Below are positions 20,172-24,231 of a DNA stretch of 24,231 bases, one piece after another (the first letter of the stretch is position 1; each line of letters starts with the position of its first letter). This stretch comes from a virus, in the IMG/VR virus record IMGVR_UViG_3300042445_001169, positions 1 to 24,231 of that record, one strand, 5' to 3'. The position numbers were made by a program, and so were the translations under genes. The notes beneath the pieces are model-generated. The model saw only the letters and a list, made by a program, of their open reading frames with translations. It was not told the origin of the DNA and searched no databases.

Positions 20172-20202
20172 TTGTTTGGTGTTATAATTGTATATAAATT
20201 TG
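20172..20202 (+). promoter_or_regulatory. Rightward Bacteroidota-type promoter for groEL
   Basis: TTG (20172-20174), 20 bases, then TAAATTTG (20195-20202), an exact match to TAnnTTTG. Predicted start near 20208, giving a leader of about 15 bases before the ATG at 20223. Confidence 0.75.
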
Positions 20203-20222
20203 TAACAAATAAAATTTAACTT

Positions 20223-21779
20223 ATGATTGTCAAGGATATCGTCTTCGGAAGTGAAGGCAGACAGAAATTAATTAATGGTGTCAACACCATAGCTAATGCA
20301 GTTGGGTCTACTCTAGGTGCTAGAGGCAGGACAGTTCTAATTGAGTCGGAGAACCACGTTGGTGGCATTACAGTTACTAAGGATGGTGTGACGGTGGCTA
20401 AGTCAATTAACTTGATGGACCCGGCAGAGAACCTAGCGGTGATGATCATGAGGGAAGCATCTGAGAAGACGGCTAATTCGGCAGGTGATGGGACTACTAC
20501 ATCGATGGTGTTGGCTCAGGCCATCATACATGCTGCGATGGGTCTGCTAGATAAGCAGGACAATACCACACAGGTGCTGCGAGACGTTCAAGAGGCTGGT
20601 CTAAAGGTGGCTGAGGCGTTGAGCGAGATGTCAACAGAGATTACATCGGACAAGTTGGTGGACGTGGCGACTATCTCGGCTAATGGTGACGCAGAGATTG
20701 GGCAGATTATTGCTGATGCGTACAACCAAGTTGGTCTAAGTGGGGTGGTGACAGTCGAGAACTCGGCAACAGCTCAGACATATGCTGAGGTGGTGAGTGG
20801 GATGAAGATAGACAGGGGCTTCACAAGTAAGTACTTTGTGACAGATACCAGAAAGCAAGAGGCTATACTAGATAAGCCATACATTTTGGTCACAGACCAG
20901 GCTGTTACAAATCTTAACGACATACTTCCTATCATTGAGTTCATACTTCAGGGTAAAAGATCGCTACTAATCGTTGGAGAAGTGGAGGAGAATGCGCTAA
21001 ATACGCTAAATGTCAACAAAGTCAAGAACAATTTAAAGATTTGCACCATTATTCCTCCGTCATTTGGCTACAAACGCCATCAGATTATGCAGGACATAGC
21101 AATTGCGACCGGTGCTAAGTACTTTAGCGAGCAAACAGGGGACAATTTGATGATGGTCACGGTCGATGACCTAGGACGTGCGGACAAAGTGGTCAGTGGC
21201 CGGTTCAATACGCTCATATTTGACGCAGTTGGAGAGGGAGAAGAGAGAATAGCGGAGCTGCAAGAGCAGATGAGCGCAGAAGAGTCAGCAATTGAGAAAG
21301 AGTTCTTAAAAGAACGCATCGCTAACCTAGGTGGTGGCGTGGGTGTCATCAAGGTGGGTGCCAACTCAGACATTGAGCAGAAGGAGAAGAAGGACCGAGT
21401 GGACGATGCGGTGTGTGCGGTGCGTGCAGCACTAGAAGAAGGCATCCTGCCAGGTGGTGGCGTGGCACTTAAGGACATCGCTACCAATTTATTGGTAGCC
21501 GATAAGGGCACCGAGATATTACAAATGGCCATGCTCTCACCTATGATCAAAATACTTGCTAACGCAGGCATAGATGTGGAGGGGGCTGACTTTGATGAGG
21601 GTAAGCAGTTGTCAAAAGAAGGCATAGGAGTCAACGTGGCTAATGGGTCATACTGCCACATGATGAGCGTTGGCATTATTGACCCAACTAAGGTGACTAA
21701 AGAAGCTCTTAAGAACGCTGTGTCAGTGGCTACCACATTGCTATCCACAGAGACGGTCATAACTAATATTAGAGCATAG
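20223..21779 (+). CDS. groEL: Phage-encoded chaperonin GroEL
   Basis: 518 residues, alignable by eye with GroEL along its length. N-terminus KDIVFGSEGRQKLINGVN; ATP-binding KDGVTVAK (53-60) and D89-GTTT (GDGTTT); apical-domain segment PPSFGYKRHQIMQDIAIATG; GGGVGVIKVGA (370-380); D395 in KDRVDDA, matching the catalytic Asp398 of E. coli; LPGGGVAL (409-416). It lacks the C-terminal Gly-Gly-Met tail (ends NIRA) and is shorter than the host protein (about 545). A short GroES follows two genes downstream. It probably folds phage structural or replication proteins. Its own promoter lies at 20172-20202 and a hairpin follows the stop. Confidence 0.97.
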   Translation: MIVKDIVFGSEGRQKLINGVNTIANAVGSTLGARGRTVLIESENHVGGITVTKDGVTVAKSINLMDPAENLAVMIMREASEKTANSAGDGTTTSMVLAQAIIHAAMGLLDKQDNTTQVLRDVQEAGLKVAEALSEMSTEITSDKLVDVATISANGDAEIGQIIADAYNQVGLSGVVTVENSATAQTYAEVVSGMKIDRGFTSKYFVTDTRKQEAILDKPYILVTDQAVTNLNDILPIIEFILQGKRSLLIVGEVEENALNTLNVNKVKNNLKICTIIPPSFGYKRHQIMQDIAIATGAKYFSEQTGDNLMMVTVDDLGRADKVVSGRFNTLIFDAVGEGEERIAELQEQMSAEESAIEKEFLKERIANLGGGVGVIKVGANSDIEQKEKKDRVDDAVCAVRAALEEGILPGGGVALKDIATNLLVADKGTEILQMAMLSPMIKILANAGIDVEGADFDEGKQLSKEGIGVNVANGSYCHMMSVGIIDPTKVTKEALKNAVSVATTLLSTETVITNIRA

Positions 21780-21785
21780 CAAACG

Positions 21786-21807
21786 ATTATACTTAAATAA
21801 GTATAAT
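21786..21807. promoter_or_regulatory. Inverted repeat after groEL (ATTATACTT-N4-AAGTATAAT)
   Basis: Nine-base perfect arms (21786-21794, 21799-21807) seven bases after the groEL stop and 52 bases before the next ATG. It has no U-tract. It could be an mRNA-end hairpin or an operator for the HTH protein encoded downstream. Confidence 0.55.
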
Positions 21808-21858
21808 ACTTGAATATATCATTCATATTTATTATATTTACACCAAAATACATATAAT

Positions 21859-22398
21859 ATGAAAGAAAAAAGATTGATATATTCGCTATGCTGTCCTTTT
21901 ACTAACGCTGTGCATTATATAGGCAAGTCTACAAGTGGTATGCTTAGGCCAATGCAACATCTAACTAAAAGCCATTCTGACAAAGTAATTGAATGGGTAG
22001 ACAATCTAAAACAAATAGGTCATGCACCTACTGTTAAAGTATTAGAGTACGTTAGTGTAAATGATGATTTAGATAGCAGGGAGAGATACTGGATACAAAA
22101 AGAGATTAACAATAATTCTTTATTGCTAAATAGCTGTCTAGTAACTCCCCTCTTAATTACTCATAACATTGACCAGCTATTGGGAAGTGGTGAAGGTATG
22201 GAGTTTTTGAAAATAGCAGAGTTTGTTAAAACAAAACGAAAGCAAGTTGGGTTGAAGCAAGAGGAATTTGCTGAAAAATCAGGGGTAGCATTAACTGTGG
22301 TTAGAAAGATAGAACAAGGTAAAACAAATCTAAACTTAGAAAGTATTTTACAAGTGCTAAAAATGTTTGGATGTACTATTGATGTTGTGAAAATTTAG
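21859..22398 (+). CDS. GIY-YIG nuclease fused to a HipB/Xre-like helix-turn-helix
   Basis: 179 residues with two clear domains. N-terminal GIY-YIG nuclease (5-95): LIYSL with Y8, HYIGKS with Y20-I-G22, R30 in GMLRPMQHL, and E75 in SRERYWI, so all catalytic positions appear intact. C-terminal Xre-type HTH (118-175): FVKTKRKQVGLKQEEFAEKS followed by GVALTVVRKIEQGKTNLNLE and ILQVLKMFGCTIDVV, very close to HipB-type antitoxins. The fusion suggests a nuclease tethered to, or regulated through, a specific operator. Large palindromes lie just behind the gene (22395-22446) and may be its sites. It sits between groEL and groES and is more AT-rich than both, so it may be an inserted selfish gene. Its role could be homing, phage exclusion or self-regulation. 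Confidence 0.88.
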   Translation: MKEKRLIYSLCCPFTNAVHYIGKSTSGMLRPMQHLTKSHSDKVIEWVDNLKQIGHAPTVKVLEYVSVNDDLDSRERYWIQKEINNNSLLLNSCLVTPLLITHNIDQLLGSGEGMEFLKIAEFVKTKRKQVGLKQEEFAEKSGVALTVVRKIEQGKTNLNLESILQVLKMFGCTIDVVKI

Positions 22399-22413
22399 TA
22401 GTAATACTACTAA
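22395..22413. promoter_or_regulatory. Palindrome TTAGTAGTA-A-TACTACTAA
   Basis: Nine-base perfect arms around one base, overlapping the stop codon of the GIY-YIG/HTH gene. Candidate operator or mRNA-end hairpin. Confidence 0.55.
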
Positions 22414-22424
22414 TTTAGCAGAAA

Positions 22425-22446
22425 ATATTAACTTATAAGTTAATAT
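22425..22446. promoter_or_regulatory. 22-base perfect palindrome between the GIY-YIG/HTH gene and groES
   Basis: ATATTAACTTA followed by its exact reverse complement, no spacer. Size and symmetry are typical of an operator for a dimeric Xre-type regulator such as the one encoded just upstream. Confidence 0.6.
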
Positions 22447-22548
22447 AAACTAAAAATCCAAACCAATATGGCGAGGTAAATGCTAAAAATCCAACCCGTT
22501 CCAAAATGTAACAGGTTGAAAAGTGTGCATTACTAATATAAACTAAAA
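22441..22548. repeat. Direct repeats in the groES leader region
   Basis: TAATATAAACTAAAA occurs exactly at 22441-22455 and 22534-22548. CTAAAAATCCAA occurs at about 22450 and 22483. The 190-base gap 22399-22588 therefore holds paired repeats and palindromes but no gene. Confidence 0.6.
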
Positions 22549-22564
22549 TTTACAAATTTGTAAA
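22549..22564. promoter_or_regulatory. 16-base perfect palindrome in the groES leader
   Basis: TTTACAAATTTGTAAA, 25 bases before the groES ATG. AAATTTGTAA also occurs at the groEL promoter -7 region (20197-20206), so the two chaperonin genes share this word in their leaders. Confidence 0.5.
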
Positions 22565-22588
22565 GAAATCTAAAATATAATTAATGTT

Positions 22589-22846
22589 ATGAAAGTAATC
22601 GGAAAGAATATTCTAATCGTCCCAATGGAGGAGGAGACAAAGTCCAAGGGTGGACTGATCATGACCGCAATGGACACAAATGAGCTACGCTACAAGAAAG
22701 CTACCGTGGTGTCACAAGGCTCACTAGTAGATGGCATCAAGCCAGGCTCATTCATTTACTTCGACAGAGCATCTGGCCACAGCATCCGCATCAATGAGGA
22801 CCTATATACGGTCATCTCTGAGAAAGATGTTGTGGTGGTTCTTTAG
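22589..22846 (+). CDS. groES: Phage-encoded co-chaperonin GroES
   Basis: 85 residues with GroES layout: N-terminal strand KVIGKNILIVPME, mobile loop ETKSKGGLIMTA (residues 16-27, in which LIM takes the place of the GroEL-binding IVL), KKATVVSQG, the turn DGIKPGSFIYFDR, and the C-terminal strands LYTVISEKDVVVVL. It is shorter than host GroES (about 97) and seems to lack the roof hairpin, a feature also of some phage co-chaperonins that need a roomier cage. It should cap the GroEL encoded at 20223-21779. The final 35 bases overlap the end of a convergent gene. Confidence 0.92.
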   Translation: MKVIGKNILIVPMEEETKSKGGLIMTAMDTNELRYKKATVVSQGSLVDGIKPGSFIYFDRASGHSIRINEDLYTVISEKDVVVVL

Positions 22847-23351
22847 ACTTTTGATTAATCTTGTTGATGACCCTATCATATTGCCTTGTGGCAAAGTGAT
22901 GGGGTTTATCACTTTTAGGGGTGACCTCTTTGATGGATGGGATGGGCTTCTCACCAGCCAGCATGGCATAACACTGGCGCATGATGGACTTGGCTTGAGC
23001 AGATAGCTCATAGATAGCCCTTTGGCCAGTCCCTGGTTTTCTAAAGTAAACAATCAGACCACGGTTGATAAAGTCAACACGCCTTGCTTGGCTAAAGCCA
23101 AATATCTGCCGATAGTGGTCATACTGGTCGGCATCAAAGATATGCTCTGAATACAGAAAGCAAAGCATCTCAAAGTCATCTAGGCTGATGCCATGCTTGA
23201 AGCGAGCCCACGCTCGCACGACACGCAGATATTTCATATAATCGGCATTTACCTGCTTGCGAGTGGCCATTATAAAGCGAGGCTTGTAATGACGGACCTT
23301 AACCTTACGCTCAGGGTATTTGCGTGGTTTCATGTAAGTCTTTATTGACAT
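22812..23351 (-). CDS. Winged-helix-like protein, 179 aa, convergent with groES
   Basis: The only leftward gene right of 20222. A basic N-terminus (KPRKYPERKVKVRHYKPRF) precedes a domain reading FKHGISLDDFEMLCFLYSEH, then HYRQIFGFSQARRVDFINRG, LIVYFRKPG and AIYELSAQAKSIMRQCYAML, the helix-helix-wing order of a MarR-like winged helix. The last 35 residues are basic and Pro/Lys-rich. I used the ATG at 23351; MKPRK at 23333 and MATRK at 23270 are alternatives. A transcription regulator or DNA-binding structural accessory is likely. Its 3' end overlaps groES by 35 bases. Confidence 0.8.
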   Translation of the reverse strand: MSIKTYMKPRKYPERKVKVRHYKPRFIMATRKQVNADYMKYLRVVRAWARFKHGISLDDFEMLCFLYSEHIFDADQYDHYRQIFGFSQARRVDFINRGLIVYFRKPGTGQRAIYELSAQAKSIMRQCYAMLAGEKPIPSIKEVTPKSDKPHHFATRQYDRVINKINQKSKEPPQHLSQR

Positions 23352-23373
23352 TTTATTTAATTTATATATTCTA

Positions 23374-23391
23374 CAAAATTACTTATCTTTG
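23374..23391. promoter_or_regulatory. Divergent -7 promoter elements
   Basis: Plus strand TATCTTTG (23384-23391) and minus strand TAATTTTG (23374-23381) both match TAnnTTTG exactly and face away from each other, toward the genes at 23411 and 23351. Neither has a clear TTG at the usual distance, so activators may be needed. Confidence 0.45.
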
Positions 23392-23410
23392 CCAAATAAT
23401 AATAAGAATT

Positions 23411-23704
23411 ATGGATAAGAAAAAATCAATGATCAAGGTTGGTGATTTGAAGAAAGTTGTAGGTGGCATGAGAAAGGCATCTGCAGAGCGTGAAGATGAG
23501 CGTACAATGCTTCAGAAGAATCGCAACTTAGGACTAGCCCCAGATCAAGATAAAGCAGCTGCGTCACGTATTGGACAATTACGCAAAGAGAATGCGTACT
23601 ATGCACCAATCGCAGAGAGATACCAAGGTATTATCAACAGTGCGGCCGCAGGTCGTGATGTGCCTTTGCCTCCATCATCTCAGTTGTTTAACAAAAAGAA
23701 ATAA
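23411..23704 (+). CDS. Small basic protein, 97 aa, start of probable late region
   Basis: ATG at 23411 (MDKKKSMIKVGDLKKVVGGM) is preferred to the frame-open start at 23324, which lies upstream of the -7 element. The protein is charged and helical with LRKENAYYAPIAERYQGIIN and a Pro-rich end PLPPSSQLFNKKK. It overlaps the next ATG by one base (TAATG). Probably a virion or assembly protein, judged from its place at the head of a rightward gene block, but not recognised. Confidence 0.75.
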   Translation: MDKKKSMIKVGDLKKVVGGMRKASAEREDERTMLQKNRNLGLAPDQDKAAASRIGQLRKENAYYAPIAERYQGIINSAAAGRDVPLPPSSQLFNKKK

Positions 23705-23934
23705 TGAAAAGTGTTATCAAGAAGGCTGCAAAGTACGAGTCCGCTAAATCATTGGACGGTGCAATGAGCTTTTTAAAAGGTAACGTAGGTAAAATAAATA
23801 ATATGGCAAAGCAAGAAAAAACACCAATGACTAAACCCATGCCTAAGACGACTATGGGTATCTCAAAAATGGCAACTGCTAAGAAAGCAGTTAAAGTAGC
23901 TAAGGCTGCTAAGGCAATTAAAAAAATGTGCTAA
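23704..23934 (+). CDS. Very basic Lys/Ala/Met-rich protein, 76 aa
   Basis: MKSVIKKAAKYESAKSLDGA, then SFLKGNVGKINNMAKQEKTP, and an end in KKAVKVAKAAKAIKKMC. The C-terminal Lys-Ala repeat pattern is like histone H1 tails and some phage DNA-condensing proteins. It lies between two other small probable late proteins. A DNA-binding virion role is an inference from composition only. Confidence 0.72.
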   Translation: MKSVIKKAAKYESAKSLDGAMSFLKGNVGKINNMAKQEKTPMTKPMPKTTMGISKMATAKKAVKVAKAAKAIKKMC

Positions 23935-23945
23935 TAAACAAAACA

Positions 23946-24231
23946 ATGGCAAAGCAAAAACCAAAGTACTCAGAAGCTGAGATGAAAAAAGTTGGAGCAG
24001 GGTACGATAAGATCGGATTCAAGAACTCTGCAATCGACATGGTAAACAGTAAGATGGCTGCTCATGCAAATGAGTGGACCGGTATAGTTGAGGAGAAATA
24101 TGCTCCAGCTAGACCAGCTATGGACACGAACGTACTTCGTTCAAGAAAGCCAGGTTGGGGAGAAGGAGACGTAATGGAAGACATTAGCAAGCGCAATAAA
24201 AACATTAAGACTGTTTATGAAGCTACAGGTG
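23946..24231 (+). CDS. Partial protein of the probable late region (continues past the window)
   Basis: ATG at 23946 gives MAKQKPKYSEAEMKKVGAGY and 95 readable residues, still open at the right edge. Hydrophilic and helical, with REKR-poor but Lys/Asp-rich composition and the stretch EEKYAPARPAMDTNVLRSRK. MAKQ...K...Y echoes the inner MAKQEK of the preceding protein, so the two may be related or share a targeting segment. A structural role is likely from position; the family is unknown. Confidence 0.7.
   Translation, partial: MAKQKPKYSEAEMKKVGAGYDKIGFKNSAIDMVNSKMAAHANEWTGIVEEKYAPARPAMDTNVLRSRKPGWGEGDVMEDISKRNKNIKTVYEATG

Noticed and set aside
21080-21853. 257-residue open frame antisense to groEL
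   Set aside because: It lies opposite a well-supported gene, is Ser/Pro/Ala/Thr-rich as expected for the complement of GroEL codons, and has no recognisable domain.

Overview
The window reads as a piece of a double-stranded DNA phage genome (or an integrated relative) from a Bacteroidota host, most likely Flavobacteria-like. The grounds are: an AT-rich genome densely packed with small overlapping genes; phage replication, recombination and nucleotide genes; three free-standing nuclease genes of homing type; start sites preceded by AT-rich leaders without Shine-Dalgarno sequences; and promoters that fit the Bacteroidota pattern TTG-N20-TAnnTTTG (seen at 19286-19316 on the minus strand and 20172-20202 on the plus strand). 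No family was confirmed by database search; all names rest on motifs read by eye.

Layout. Positions 1-19253 form one long leftward (minus-strand) early/middle block, read from right to left. It starts at a promoter near 19286-19316 with three phased TGTAGAA repeats behind it. The first part (19253 to about 12437) is a cloud of small accessory genes: Cys-rich, Api92-like and zinc-ribbon proteins, a cytosine-methylase-like protein, a run of tiny one-helix membrane proteins and a DnaA-domain-IV-like protein. Next comes a recombination set (Sak/DUF1071 annealing protein, PD-(D/E)XK exonuclease, SSB-like protein), then a replication set (VirE-N/AEP-type primase fused to an SF3 helicase, an SF2 helicase, a VRR-NUC nuclease). 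Last is a dNTP set (class I ribonucleotide reductase NrdB and NrdA, a MazG-type pyrophosphohydrolase), followed by a tRNA-Trp and a rho-independent terminator. A GIY-YIG endonuclease sits directly upstream of nrdA and a NUMOD4-HNH-AP2 endonuclease directly upstream of the annealing gene.

Positions 19254-20222 hold no convincing gene. This 970-base divergent region carries phased repeats, inverted repeats, a GC-rich patch and one of two copies of a roughly 180-base element bounded by inverted GTGTAC motifs. The other copy lies at 9784-9965, inside the replication block. It is the best candidate here for a replication origin or a master control region.

Positions 20223-24231 are mostly rightward: a phage GroEL, a GIY-YIG nuclease fused to a HipB/Xre-like helix-turn-helix, and a short GroES, with large palindromes between them. 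One leftward winged-helix-like gene overlaps the groES end, and then a set of small basic proteins probably opens the late/structural region and runs off the right edge.

The most interesting items are the chaperonin pair with a nuclease-regulator fusion between its genes, the duplicated GTGTAC-bounded element, two near-identical pseudoknot-capable 5' leaders exactly 50 bases long, a crossing-stem RNA candidate at 12338-12419, and the overlapping cluster of tiny membrane proteins.
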